From: Sphingomonas sp. R-74633
GTDB lineage: Bacteria; Pseudomonadota; Alphaproteobacteria; Sphingomonadales; Sphingomonadaceae
Assembly: GCF_013416555.1 (NCBI RefSeq)
Contig: NZ_JACCFG010000001.1
Span: 248,001 to 312,000, forward strand
DNA length: 64,000 nt
Reading direction: 5' to 3'
Within the stretch, counting starts at the first letter, position 1. Every line of letters starts with the position of its first letter. The notes below the pieces were generated by a model, which made no database searches, was not told where the DNA came from, and saw nothing but the letters and a program-made list of their open reading frames with translations. The translations under genes were made by a program, and so were the position numbers. Of this stretch, positions 34,308 through 43,157 are shown piece by piece.

Positions 34308-34565
34308 TTACTTGACGTGCTTCGCGATGTGCTTGTTCATCTCGAACATCGTCACCTTGTCGGCGCCGAAGATCGGCTTGAGCGTCGCGTCAGCCAGAAT
34401 CTCGCGCTTGTTCGCCGGGTTCTGGAGATTGTTCTTCTTGATGTAGTCCCACATCTTCGAAACGATCTCGCTGCGCGGCAGCGGGTCCGAACCGGTGATC
34501 TTGGCCAGCTCGGGCGAAGGGGTCACCGGCTTGGCGATACCGCCGCGTGCTTTGGTCTCGGCCAT
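34308..34565 (-). CDS. SWIB/MDM2 domain protein
   Basis: 85 residues. Almost the whole protein is one SWIB fold: KITGSDPLPRSEIVSKMWDYIKKNNLQNPANKREILADATLKPIFGADKVTMFEMNKHIAKHV, with a short basic N-terminal arm (AETKARGGIAKPVTPSPELA). SWIB proteins in bacteria are thought to act on chromosome or DNA structure, like histone-like helpers. A strong ribosome-binding site (GGAGAAG) precedes the ATG at 34565, and a good terminator follows, so it is probably well expressed. Confidence 0.93.
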   Translation of the reverse strand: MAETKARGGIAKPVTPSPELAKITGSDPLPRSEIVSKMWDYIKKNNLQNPANKREILADATLKPIFGADKVTMFEMNKHIAKHVK

Positions 34566-34848
34566 AAAGTCTTCTCCTGTTCCTGCCCTGGACGGGCTAT
34601 TCCGTCGTGGGCGCCAGCGGCTTGTGCGAACCCTCAGCCGCCTGTCGCGCCTACGATGTACCGTGGTGAGGGCGTTACTCCTCACCTGACAACCCTTTGA
34701 TCGTGCCAAATCGCGTCTGTCTAGAGAGCAGATGCGCCGAGATGAGCCATGAGAGCGACATTTTGGGGATAAGTGGGGTTAAACCGCCGGTAGGAGAGCG
34801 GAAAAGGGCATGCTAAGAGGCATTTTCACGGCGAAAGGGGAGAGCGGG

Positions 34849-35076
34849 ATGCGCGTTCTGGTGCTCGGCGGATTGCTGATTCTGGGCGGCTGCGGTGGCG
34901 GATCGACCACCGGGACCAACTATTCCGACCCGCCGCCCATGGCCGAGATCGTCGCCACGCCCAGCCCGAAGGCGACCGAACCGACCCCCGAGCCGACGCC
35001 GACGCCCGATCATGTCGAGACGACGGTGATCGCGCCGCCCAATAGCGCAGCTTCGGCAGGCGACAACGCGAACTGA
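34849..35076 (+). CDS. Small lipoprotein
   Basis: 75 residues. Signal peptide with lipobox LILGGC (Cys near residue 15), then a Gly/Ser tract and a Pro/Thr/Glu-rich low-complexity tail (SPKATEPTPEPTPTPDHVETT) ending at DNAN. Probably anchored in a membrane as an unstructured tether. The ATG at 34849 has AAAGGGGAG upstream; an upstream in-frame ATG at 34810 would spoil the signal peptide. Function unknown. Confidence 0.7.
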   Translation: MRVLVLGGLLILGGCGGGSTTGTNYSDPPPMAEIVATPSPKATEPTPEPTPTPDHVETTVIAPPNSAASAGDNAN

Positions 35077-35101
35077 GGTGGACAAGCGCGCGGGGGGCCG
35101 T

Positions 35102-35194
35102 CTAAGGGGTGCCCAACATGACGAACCGCGCGCTTCTTGGTCTGCGACTTATCCGCCCTTAGGGGCCGGACGCGCACGCGCACGCCCCTAAGGG
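35102..35194 (+). promoter_or_regulatory. leuA attenuator: alternative hairpins around the leader peptide
   Basis: CCCTTAGGGGC (35156-35166), which includes the leader stop codon, can pair perfectly with GCCCCTAAGGG (35184-35194) or with CTAAGGGG (35102-35109) upstream of the leader ATG. The two pairings exclude each other, as in attenuators. The 3' hairpin lacks a T-run, so termination may be rho-dependent or the stem may gate leuA translation. Confidence 0.6.
35118..35162 (+). CDS. Leucine leader peptide upstream of leuA
   Basis: A 14-residue ORF, MTNRALLGLRLIRP, that contains four Leu codons (CTT CTT, CTG, CTT) in a run of seven codons and ends with TAG at the start of a strong hairpin. 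Leader peptides rich in the regulated amino acid are the hallmark of ribosome-mediated attenuation. The next gene is leuA, 78 bases on, so leucine starvation (stalling at the Leu codons) should raise leuA expression. No clear ribosome-binding sequence is visible before ATG 35118. Confidence 0.7.
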   Translation: MTNRALLGLRLIRP

Positions 35195-35240
35195 CACATC
35201 ACAAGTTGCAAACCAAGTCTCCAGCCGAGAGAGAGCTGTC

Positions 35241-36899
35241 ATGTTGCGCGATCCCAGTTCCAAATACCGTCCCTTTCCCCAGGTGAACCTGCCCGGCCGC
35301 CAATGGCCGAGCCGCACGATCACCAAGGCGCCCCGCTGGCTGTCGACCGACATGCGCGACGGCAACCAGGCGCTGATCGATCCGATGGACGCCGAGAAGA
35401 AGACCCGCTTCTTCGAACTGCTCTGCAAGGTGGGCGTGAAGGAGATCGAAGTCGGCTTCCCCAGCGCCGGCGCCACCGAGTTCGATTTCATCTCGGGCCT
35501 CGTCCGGAACGACAAGATCCCCGACGACGTGATCGTCCAGGTGCTGACCCAGTCGCGCCAGGATCTGATCGAGACGAGCTTCCAGTCGCTCAAGGGCGCG
35601 AAGAAGGCGATCGTCCACCTCTATAATGCCGTGTCGCCCGCCTGGCGCCGCATCGTGTTCGGGATGAGCCGCGAGGAGATCAAGCAGATCGCCATCGCCG
35701 GCGCCAAGGTGCTGCGCGACGAGGCGGCCAAGCAGCCCGACACCGACTGGCATTTCGAATATAGCCCCGAGACCTTCTCGACCGCCGAACTCGATTTCTC
35801 GGTCGAGGTCTGCGAGGCGGTGATGGACATATTGCGCCCGACCACCGAGCGCCCGCTGATCCTCAACCTGCCGGCGACGGTCGAGGCGGCGACGCCCAAT
35901 ATCTATGCCGACCAGATCGAGTGGTTCTGCCGCAACATCCGCAGCCGCGACACGGTCGTCATCAGCCTGCATACGCATAACGACCGCGGCACCGGCGTTG
36001 CCGCCTCCGAACTGGGGCTGCTGGCTGGCGCGGACCGCGTCGAGGGCTGCCTGTTCGGCAATGGCGAGCGTACCGGCAATGTCGATCTCGTCACGCTGGC
36101 GCTCAACATGTACACGCAAGGCGTTGATCCGGGGCTGGATTTCTCGAATATCGACGAAGTGATCCAGACGGTCGAGTACTGCAACGCGCTGCCCGTCCAT
36201 CCGCGCCATCCCTATGCCGGCGACCTGGTGTTCACGGCCTTTTCGGGCAGCCACCAGGACGCGATCAAGAAGGGCTTCGCGGCGCAGGAAGCGCGCAACG
36301 ACGAGTTCTGGGACGTGCCGTACCTGCCGATCGATCCCAAGGATCTCGGCCGCGATTACGAGGCAGTGATCCGGGTGAACTCGCAGTCGGGCAAGGGCGG
36401 CGTCGCCTGGGTGCTCGAGCAGGACCGCGGGCTCAAGCTGCCCAAAAGGATGCAGGCGGATTTCTCGCGGCACGTCCAGCAGCTCGCCGACGAGACCAGC
36501 CGCGAACTCAACGCCGCGGATATCGGCGGGCTGTTCGACAGCACCTATCTGCCCGGCGATGACGCGCGGATTGCGCTGGTCGATTATGAAGAGAGCGGCT
36601 CGGCCGGCAATCGCGTGTTCGTCGGCCGCATCGCGGTGGACGGGACCGAGCGTTCGATCTCGGGGCGCGGCAACGGCCTTATCTCGGGCGTGATCGACGC
36701 GCTTGCGGGAACGACCGGGCCGAGCCTCGACGTGGTCGACTATAGCGAACATGCGATCGGCCACGGCGCCGATGCGCAGGCCGCCGCCTATGTCGAGTGC
36801 CGCACCGCCGATGGGCGCACGGTATTCGGCGTGGGCATCGACGCCGACATCGCGACCGCTTCGGTGCGCGCGGTGCTCAGCGCTGCGAACCGGGCCTGA
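35241..36899 (+). CDS. leuA: 2-isopropylmalate synthase (LeuA type 2)
   Basis: First committed step of leucine synthesis: joins 2-ketoisovalerate and acetyl-CoA. 552 residues, the longer type-2 form common in actinobacteria and many alphaproteobacteria. N-terminal [35 protein letters not shown] with the catalytic RDGNQ, metal-binding HTHNDRGTG, then the C-terminal LeuA allosteric domain ([16 protein letters not shown], the leucine-feedback region). Preceded by a leucine leader peptide. Works with ilvBNC (49-51 kb) in the same window. Confidence 0.96.
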   Translation: MLRDPSSKYRPFPQVNLPGRQWPSRTITKAPRWLSTDMRDGNQALIDPMDAEKKTRFFELLCKVGVKEIEVGFPSAGATEFDFISGLVRNDKIPDDVIVQVLTQSRQDLIETSFQSLKGAKKAIVHLYNAVSPAWRRIVFGMSREEIKQIAIAGAKVLRDEAAKQPDTDWHFEYSPETFSTAELDFSVEVCEAVMDILRPTTERPLILNLPATVEAATPNIYADQIEWFCRNIRSRDTVVISLHTHNDRGTGVAASELGLLAGADRVEGCLFGNGERTGNVDLVTLALNMYTQGVDPGLDFSNIDEVIQTVEYCNALPVHPRHPYAGDLVFTAFSGSHQDAIKKGFAAQEARNDEFWDVPYLPIDPKDLGRDYEAVIRVNSQSGKGGVAWVLEQDRGLKLPKRMQADFSRHVQQLADETSRELNAADIGGLFDSTYLPGDDARIALVDYEESGSAGNRVFVGRIAVDGTERSISGRGNGLISGVIDALAGTTGPSLDVVDYSEHAIGHGADAQAAAYVECRTADGRTVFGVGIDADIATASVRAVLSAANRA

Positions 36900-36916
36900 T
36901 CGGGAACTGGCGCGGG

Positions 36917-37996
36917 ATGCTCTCCGGTGTCCCGCGCTGGTCCACGCTTTGGGCACTGGCCTGGTGGGCGGGGACGATCTGGGCGTTCATGCTCTACGGG
37001 CTCGCCTTTGTGGCGATGCACTCGGTGGCCGTCGCGATCGCCTGCACGATCGCCGGCGGGCTGATAGTGACGCTGGTCCACGAGAGCGGACATGCGGCGG
37101 CGGCGCTGTTCAGCGGATGGCGCGTCGTGGTCTTCTCGATGCGCCCGTTCGGCCTGCATCTGCCGACCGGGACGCTCGCCTGGCTGGGGCGGGGGCATGA
37201 CGAAGGTGTGCGAGGCTATGTGGCCTGCGTGCCCGGGACAGCTGCTTCGGACACCACGGCACGCTGGATGTGGATCCTGGCGGCCGGGCCGATCGCGTGC
37301 CTGATCCTGCTCGCGGCCGGCCTGATATCCTGGCAAAGCTGGCTGGTCGCGTTCGACCGGCAGGGGATGATCGCAAGCAATCTCGGGCTCGCACTGGCGA
37401 TCCAGGCCGGGCTTTCCGCATTTGGATCGTTGCTGCCGCGCGGACGGAATGATGGCGCGCAACTGCTCGCGGCGTGGCGGTGCGATCTGGAGGCGCTTCG
37501 CCATCGCCCCTGCATGTGGGTGTCGACGCTACTCGGCTATAATGTCCGCCTGCGCGACCTGCCCGAATGGCTGCTCACCGCACATCGCGCCGTGCCGCAC
37601 GCCGACGGGGACCGGCATTCGGACGGCATCGAGATCGGCCGGGAGCTGGACAGGGACGCACCAGACTATGCCCGCGCCCGTGCGCTGATTGACGCCTATC
37701 GCGGGCGTTATGGCGGCAGCGTCTGGCTCGATTCCTGCGACGCCTATCTCACGGCGATCGGGGAGGAGGATGCCGAAGGTGCCGACGCCCGGCAGTGGTG
37801 CGGCGACATCGATCCGCAGATGGCGTCGATGCAACATGCCGCCAGGGCTTCGGTGCTTGCGGTGCAGGGCGACGCGGCAGGGATGCAGGCCGAACTGCAC
37901 CGCATGCGCAAGGCAGTGCGCGCCCGGTCGCCCTATCGCAACGCCACCTTCCGCGACATTGAGCGCAAGATCCGCGCGGCGCTGCGCCCCGCCTGA
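36917..37996 (+). CDS. M50-like membrane metalloprotease
   Basis: 359 residues. Several hydrophobic helices; the zinc motif HESGH (55-59) in the membrane segment IVTLVHESGHAAAAL and a second site LLPRGRNDGAQLL (N178-D179-G180) match the HExxH and NxxP/LDG motifs of site-2 proteases. Such enzymes cleave transmembrane anchors of regulators. The C-terminal part (about 230-359) is soluble, helical and unrecognised. It begins 18 bases after leuA, so it may ride on the leuA transcript. Substrate unknown. Confidence 0.75.
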   Translation: MLSGVPRWSTLWALAWWAGTIWAFMLYGLAFVAMHSVAVAIACTIAGGLIVTLVHESGHAAAALFSGWRVVVFSMRPFGLHLPTGTLAWLGRGHDEGVRGYVACVPGTAASDTTARWMWILAAGPIACLILLAAGLISWQSWLVAFDRQGMIASNLGLALAIQAGLSAFGSLLPRGRNDGAQLLAAWRCDLEALRHRPCMWVSTLLGYNVRLRDLPEWLLTAHRAVPHADGDRHSDGIEIGRELDRDAPDYARARALIDAYRGRYGGSVWLDSCDAYLTAIGEEDAEGADARQWCGDIDPQMASMQHAARASVLAVQGDAAGMQAELHRMRKAVRARSPYRNATFRDIERKIRAALRPA

Positions 37997-38072
37997 GGAT
38001 TTGGCCGGGCTGAAATCCGGACGACATGAAGCCATTCCACTGCCGCCCGATCGCCATCAGGAGCCTGTTGCA

Positions 38073-39491
38073 ATGAACGAACCTTCGGCCGCGCCAGCCC
38101 TTGCGGACGAAGCGGACGGACTGCCGGTCCCGCGCCGCTATTTTGCGGCGGCGGCGATCTGGCTGGCGATCACCATGGCGGTGCTCGACGGCGCGATCGC
38201 CAATATCGCGCTGCCGACGATTGCCGGGCAGCTCGGCGCGCCGCCCGCGGTCGCGGTGTGGGTGATCAATGCCTATCAGCTCGCGATCACCGTGCTGTTG
38301 CTGCCGCTGGCGGCAATGGGCGACCGGATCGGCCACGCCAAAGTCTATCTGCCTGCGCTCGGCCTGTTCATCATCGGCTCGCTCGCCTGCGCGCTGTCGC
38401 ACAGCTTGGGCATGCTGATCGCCGCACGCGTGCTGCAGGGCATGGGCGCGGCGGGGATCATGAGCATGAATGCGGCGCTGGTCCGCGCGACCTATCCCTC
38501 CGCCATGCTGGGCCGGGGCATGGGCTATAACGCGTTGGTGCTCTCCGCCTCGGCGGCGGCGGGGCCGACGATCGCATCGCTGATCCTGAGCGTGGCGAGC
38601 TGGCCCTGGCTGTTCGCGATCAACGTGCCGTTCGGCATCGCCGCGATCCTGCTCGGCCGCCGCTGCCTGCCGCGCGCGCCGGGGCATGGCCGCAAGCCCG
38701 ATTTCCTCGCGGCCTTGCTCAGCGCCGGCATGCTCGGCTTCATCATTTATGGCGGGGAATCGCTGGCGCGCGAGGGTGCGACGTCGGGGCTGGTGCTGCT
38801 CGTGCTGGGCATCCTGCTCGGCATCATCCTGGTCCGGCGCGAGTGGCGGCGGCCGGCGCCGCTGGTGCCGATCGACCTGCTGCGCATCCCGATCTTCGGC
38901 CTGTCGATCGCGACCTCGGTCACGTCCTTTTCCGCGCAGATGCTTGCCTTCGTGACCATGCCGTTCCTGCTGCAGCAGGTGCTGGGCTACAGCGTAGTCG
39001 CCTCGGGGCTGCTGATGACGCCCTGGCCGCTTGCGGTGGGCTGCGTGGCGCCGTTCGCGGGGCGGCTGGCCGATCGCTATTCGGCAGGGCTGCTCGGCGG
39101 CATCGGGCTGGCGATCTTCGCCGCCGGCCTGCTCGCACTCTCCCTGCTCGGGCCCCACCCTTCGGCGATCGACATCATCTGGCGGATGGCGCTGTGCGGC
39201 GCCGGGTTCGGGCTGTTCCAGTCGCCGAACAATCGGGCGATGATCGGCGCGGCGCCGCGCGAGCGCTCGGGCGCAGCCGGCGGGATGCTGGCGACGGCGC
39301 GGCTGCTCGGCCAGACCATAGGCGCGGTGGCGGTGGCCTCGGGCTTTCACTGGCTCGGGCTCGGATCGGCGGGGATCCTGCTGGGCGGCGCCGCGGGCGC
39401 GGCGGCCGTCGCGGCCTGCCTCAGCCTGTTGCGGACGCGCGTCCCCAGCCCGGCAACGCGCCGTGCTGCCGCGATCATCGATCCGCCCTAG
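38073..39491 (+). CDS. MFS transporter, DHA2-type drug exporter
   Basis: 472 residues with about 13-14 hydrophobic helices. Motif A-like GDRIGHAKVYL, N-terminal AVLDGAIANIALPTIAGQLG (family motif D1) and WVINAYQLAITVLLLPLAAMGDR, characteristic of the EmrB/QacA DHA2 family that expels drugs or toxic small molecules with proton antiport. The ATG at 38073 has CAGGAG upstream. It lies after the M50 gene and before an inverted repeat. Confidence 0.9.
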   Translation: MNEPSAAPALADEADGLPVPRRYFAAAAIWLAITMAVLDGAIANIALPTIAGQLGAPPAVAVWVINAYQLAITVLLLPLAAMGDRIGHAKVYLPALGLFIIGSLACALSHSLGMLIAARVLQGMGAAGIMSMNAALVRATYPSAMLGRGMGYNALVLSASAAAGPTIASLILSVASWPWLFAINVPFGIAAILLGRRCLPRAPGHGRKPDFLAALLSAGMLGFIIYGGESLAREGATSGLVLLVLGILLGIILVRREWRRPAPLVPIDLLRIPIFGLSIATSVTSFSAQMLAFVTMPFLLQQVLGYSVVASGLLMTPWPLAVGCVAPFAGRLADRYSAGLLGGIGLAIFAAGLLALSLLGPHPSAIDIIWRMALCGAGFGLFQSPNNRAMIGAAPRERSGAAGGMLATARLLGQTIGAVAVASGFHWLGLGSAGILLGGAAGAAAVAACLSLLRTRVPSPATRRAAAIIDPP

Positions 39492-39505
39492 GTTCAGCCA
39501 TTCTT

Positions 39506-39584
39506 GTTCCCCGGCGAAAGCCGGGGCCCAGAGTCACAGGCGACACGGCAGAGAAACCCTGGGCCCCGGCTTTCGCCGGGGAAC
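39506..39584. repeat. Long inverted repeat, 26-bp perfect arms
   Basis: Arm at 39506-39531 (GTTCCCCGGCGAAAGCCGGG, then GCCCAG) is exactly complementary to 39559-39584, with a 27-base spacer. Each arm also holds its own small hairpin (CCCCGGC-GAAA-GCCGGGG). It sits 14 bases after the MFS stop and 24 bases before the convergent oxidoreductase stop, so it can act as a bidirectional terminator or REP-type element. Confidence 0.85.
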
Positions 39585-39608
39585 TGGATGGGCCAATTGC
39601 CAGTCGCC

Positions 39609-40736
39609 TCAGCGGCTCGGGTCGATCAGATATTTCTCGCCGGTCGCCTTCTTCGCATAGGCTGCCACCACCGTCGGATCGAGCGCCTCGGCGAGCGAGA
39701 TCGTCGCGGTGTAGGTGCTCGCGAAGGTCGTGGTCAGCTCCGCCGCGACGCGGGCGCGCAGCCGCATCGCGCCTTCCATGCCGAGCTTCATCAGGAAGGG
39801 CGTGACCAGGAAGCCATTGACGCCCCAGGCCAAGCCATAGCCGCGATCGAGCTCGGTCGGGCCGGTATCGAGCATCCCGTAGATATAGACCTGCTTCCAG
39901 GTCGAGGAGCCATAGCGGCTGTATGCGCCGGCGGTGCGGTTGGCCGCGGCTTCCATCGCGTGGAGGATCGTGTTGACGATCTTGCCGCCGCCAATCGCGT
40001 CGAAGGCGAGGGTGGCACCGGTCTCGGCGATCGCATCGGTCAGCGCTTCGCGGAAATCGGGGGCGCTGCTGTCGATGATGTACTTCGCGCCGATCTCGCG
40101 CAGGATCGCGGCCTGGGCGTCACTGCGCACGATGTTCACCAGCGGTACGTTATCGGCGATGCAGAGGCGGTTGAGCATCTGGCCGAGGTTCGAGGCGGCG
40201 GCGGTGTGGACCAGCGCCTTGTGCCCTTCCATCCGCAGCGTCTCGACCATCGAGAGGGCGGTGAGCGGATTGACGAACATCGAGGCACCGTCGGCCGCGG
40301 TGGCGCCTTCGGGCAGCGGGATGCAGTCGCGCGCGTTCAGCTTGCGATATTGGGTATACATCGAGCCGCCGAGCATCCCGACCTTCTTGCCGAGCAGCCC
40401 GGCGACGTTCGCCCCGGCCTCGACCACGGTGCCGGCGCCTTCGTTGCCGACGGCCATCGACTGGTCGAGCCGCGCCTTCATCGCGCCCATCCGGGCTGGC
40501 GGGATCGCGGCGGTGAGCGTGGGGCGGTCCGCGGTGCCGCCGGCTTCGAGCGTCGTCATGTCGGCCGGGCCGAGCAGCAGGCCAAGGTCGGACGGGTTGA
40601 TCGGCGAGGCTTCGACGCGGACGATGACTTCGTCGGGGCCGGGCGCGCTCAGCGTCACCGGCTCGAGCGCAAGGGTGAGCTTGCCGTCGCTCGAGATCGT
40701 CGAGCGTAGTTCGAGGCTGGTCAGCGGGTCGGCCAT
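39609..40736 (-). CDS. Zinc-type alcohol dehydrogenase-like (quinone oxidoreductase family) protein
   Basis: 375 residues. Medium-chain dehydrogenase: N-terminal VIVRVEASPINPSDLGLLLGP, VGNEGAGTVVEAGANVAGLLGKKVG, catalytic-domain MVETLRMEGHKALVHTAAASNLGQMLNRLC and FDAIGGGKIVNTIL. The Zn ligands of classical ADHs are not seen, fitting a NADPH:quinone-type reductase or enoyl reductase. Ribosome-binding GGAGAG precedes the ATG at 40736. Substrate unknown. Confidence 0.85.
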   Translation of the reverse strand: MADPLTSLELRSTISSDGKLTLALEPVTLSAPGPDEVIVRVEASPINPSDLGLLLGPADMTTLEAGGTADRPTLTAAIPPARMGAMKARLDQSMAVGNEGAGTVVEAGANVAGLLGKKVGMLGGSMYTQYRKLNARDCIPLPEGATAADGASMFVNPLTALSMVETLRMEGHKALVHTAAASNLGQMLNRLCIADNVPLVNIVRSDAQAAILREIGAKYIIDSSAPDFREALTDAIAETGATLAFDAIGGGKIVNTILHAMEAAANRTAGAYSRYGSSTWKQVYIYGMLDTGPTELDRGYGLAWGVNGFLVTPFLMKLGMEGAMRLRARVAAELTTTFASTYTATISLAEALDPTVVAAYAKKATGEKYLIDPSR

Positions 40737-40893
40737 TGCACTCTCCAATTGGTTGCCGTCCGTCGCGGCTTTGCACGCTTGATATCGTGCCTGATCGCGG
40801 CGTCCAGCGCGACGTTCACTGCGGCAAATACGTACGCGGTAAGGGTGAAATTAACCCATCCCCCGCAATGTCGGGGCTTCGGGGGTAGGTGGT

Positions 40894-42048
40894 TTGATCG
40901 TCAGCCTGACAGCGGTGCATGCATGCGTCTTCGCGACGCTGGCGCTGCTCGTGGGCGCGATCCGCATCGGGATGCGCAACGAATCTGCGCTGTCCTGGAT
41001 GATCGCCGCGCTGCTGTGCGGCACCACCGAGATGCTGGTCCTCTCGCTCGCGCGGCATGGCGAGGCCGAGCTGCTCGCGGCGATGCTGCTGGTGCCGCCC
41101 GCCTATCTCTGCTTCAGCCAGGCGGTGCGCATCGCGACCGGCGGACAGCAGCATTGGCGGCTGATCGGGACGAGCGTGGCGCTGGTGCTTGGCGCGCTGG
41201 CGCTGTTCGCGGCGGGGGCACCGTTCGTGGTGACGACGATCCCGTTCCAGCTCGGCTGCGCGCTGGCGCTGGGTGACGGGATCGCGCATCTCTGGCGGCG
41301 GCCCAAGGGCGTGGTGGACTATGCCTTGCTTAGCTGCCTCGGCCTGCTCGCCGCGCTTTTCCTCGTCCGCATCCCGCTCTATCCGGTGCTGCTCGGCCTG
41401 CGTGTCGACTATGCCATGGTGATGACCGCGCCGTTCGAGCGCGGCCTGCTGCTCGTCTCGGCGCTGCTGACGCCGCCTTCGATTTTCCTGCTGCTCGCCA
41501 AGGTGATCGGCGGCATCCTGGCGCGCTACCGGCTGCGCGCCGAGCGCGATCATTTGACCGGGGTGCTCAACCGCCAAGCCTTCGAACAGGCGGTGCGGGC
41601 CGAGCCGCTACGTGGTGGCGCGGTGATCTTCAGCGACATCGATCATTTCAAACGGATCAACGATCGCTACGGCCATCATGTCGGCGATGAAGTGATTCGG
41701 CTGTTCGCCGACATCCTCGCCGAGACCGGCTTCCGGACGGGGCGGCTGGGGGGCGAGGAGTTCGCGATCTTCCTGCCCGGCAACAGCGCGGCCGATGCGG
41801 CCGGGCTGGCCGAAGTGCTGAGAATGCATTTCCATGCCAGCACCCACGAAGCGCTCGCGCCCGATCACCGGCTGAGCGCGAGCTTCGGCGTGGCGAACTA
41901 TGAGGCCGGGGAGCTACCCACCGAGGCGCTGATCCGCGCCGATGTGGCGCTGTACCGGGCCAAGGGCGAGGGGCGGAACCGCGTCGCGATCTTCCATGCC
42001 TGGGGGCTGGGGCCGGTGGTGCAGGAGCCGCCGCGCGCGGCCGCCTGA
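40894..42048 (+). CDS. Membrane diguanylate cyclase (GGDEF domain)
   Basis: 384 residues from a TTG start. Six or seven hydrophobic helices (about 5-205), then a GGDEF domain (about 215-370) with RDHLTGVLNRQAF, the metal-binding IFSDIDHFKRINDRYGHHVGD and the active site GGEEF (286-290). Synthesises c-di-GMP, controlling the motile/sessile switch. The RxxD inhibitory site five residues before GGEEF is absent (ETGF), so product inhibition is unlikely. Signal sensed by the membrane part is unknown. Confidence 0.9.
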   Translation: MIVSLTAVHACVFATLALLVGAIRIGMRNESALSWMIAALLCGTTEMLVLSLARHGEAELLAAMLLVPPAYLCFSQAVRIATGGQQHWRLIGTSVALVLGALALFAAGAPFVVTTIPFQLGCALALGDGIAHLWRRPKGVVDYALLSCLGLLAALFLVRIPLYPVLLGLRVDYAMVMTAPFERGLLLVSALLTPPSIFLLLAKVIGGILARYRLRAERDHLTGVLNRQAFEQAVRAEPLRGGAVIFSDIDHFKRINDRYGHHVGDEVIRLFADILAETGFRTGRLGGEEFAIFLPGNSAADAAGLAEVLRMHFHASTHEALAPDHRLSASFGVANYEAGELPTEALIRADVALYRAKGEGRNRVAIFHAWGLGPVVQEPPRAAA

Positions 42049-42049
42049 C

Positions 42050-42400
42050 TTAGCGCGCTCGGACGATTTCGCAGCCGATGCGGGCGTCGGGGTAGATGTC
42101 GAGCTTCATCGAGCGGACGATGACCTTGATCACGCGTTCGTCCGCCAGCGCCAGCGCGGCGACTTCGTCGCACAGAGTCTCCTGCAGCTCGAAATGGCGC
42201 GATTCCACGAGCTTGCGGATGCTGGTTCGCAGGAAGTCGTAATCGACCACTGCGTCGATCCGGTCCTCGGGCGGCGCATCGTAGCGGCAGGTCATCGCGA
42301 CGTGCAGCGTCACCCGCTGCGGCGCGGCACGCTCCTCGGGATGGATACCCAGGCCCATCGTCACTTCGAGGCCGTCGAGCAGCACGGTATAGTCAGCCAT
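42050..42400 (-). CDS. folB: Dihydroneopterin aldolase
   Basis: 116 residues. Folate synthesis: splits dihydroneopterin to hydroxymethyl-dihydropterin. Start MADYTVLLDGLEVTMGLGIHPEERAAPQRV carries the family N-terminus with GIHPEE, and the middle DYDFLRTSIRKLVESRHFELQETLCDEVA has the ETLC segment and catalytic region. Length is normal. Overlaps the SDR gene by 8 bases; part of the folE-SDR-folB operon. Confidence 0.9.
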   Translation of the reverse strand: MADYTVLLDGLEVTMGLGIHPEERAAPQRVTLHVAMTCRYDAPPEDRIDAVVDYDFLRTSIRKLVESRHFELQETLCDEVAALALADERVIKVIVRSMKLDIYPDARIGCEIVRAR

Positions 42401-43157
42401 GCGGGCGCTCCCGGCCTTCGAACATCACGTCGCCGTCGCGCTGGATAAAGCGCTGGCCGCAATCGACGAAGATGTTCTGCCCGGTGATGCTCGGCGTGGT
42501 GAGCAGCATCTCGACGGTGGCGGCGATGTCCGCCAGCGCGACCGGGCGCTGGAGCAGGTTCTGGCGGGCATGTTCGGCGAATTCCTCGGCGCTCTGGTCG
42601 AGGCTGGGCAGGGTGAGGCCGGGCGAGACGGCGTTGACGCGGATACGCGGGGCGAGGCCGCGGGCGAGCAGCTCGGTCGCGGTGGCGAGCGCGGTCTTGC
42701 TCAGCGTGTAGGTGAGGAAATCGGGATTGAGGTTGGCGAGCTTCTGGTCGAGCAGATTGACCACTGCGCCGGCGTCGAGGTCCTCCTGCGCCGCCAGCGC
42801 CGAGGCGAGCGCGATCGGGGCGCCGCAATTGACCCGCATATGCTGGTCGAGCAGCGCGAAATCGGTGAGGGGCAGGGCGTCCCAGGCGAATTGCGAGGCG
42901 TTGTTGACGAGGCCGTCGATCGGGCCGCCCAGGCCCTCGCGTGCCGCTTCGATCAGGGCAGGGGCAGTCGCCGCGTCCGCAAGCTCGCCGCACACCACGA
43001 AGGCGGTGCCGTCTTCCGCCGCGATCTGCGCACGCAGGGCTTCGGCCTCGTCCGGGGCGTGGTGGTGGTGGATCGCCACCTGATGGCCGCGCAGCGCCAG
43101 CCGGCGCGCGATCGCCGCGCCGATGCGTCGCGCGCCGCCGGTGACGAGTATTCGCAT
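42393..43157 (-). CDS. Short-chain dehydrogenase, FolM-like pteridine reductase
   Basis: 254 residues from the ATG at 43157 (a TTG three bases before is possible). Rossmann motif TGGARRIGAAIARRLA with the Arg of NADPH-specific pteridine reductases, NNAS, and the YTLSK active site (Tyr-x-x-x-Lys) in FLTYTLSKTALA, C-terminal GQNIFVDCGQRF. Placement between folE and folB points to a dihydromonapterin/dihydrofolate-type reductase. ATG overlaps the folE stop (TGATG). Confidence 0.85.
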   Translation of the reverse strand: MRILVTGGARRIGAAIARRLALRGHQVAIHHHHAPDEAEALRAQIAAEDGTAFVVCGELADAATAPALIEAAREGLGGPIDGLVNNASQFAWDALPLTDFALLDQHMRVNCGAPIALASALAAQEDLDAGAVVNLLDQKLANLNPDFLTYTLSKTALATATELLARGLAPRIRVNAVSPGLTLPSLDQSAEEFAEHARQNLLQRPVALADIAATVEMLLTTPSITGQNIFVDCGQRFIQRDGDVMFEGRERPHG

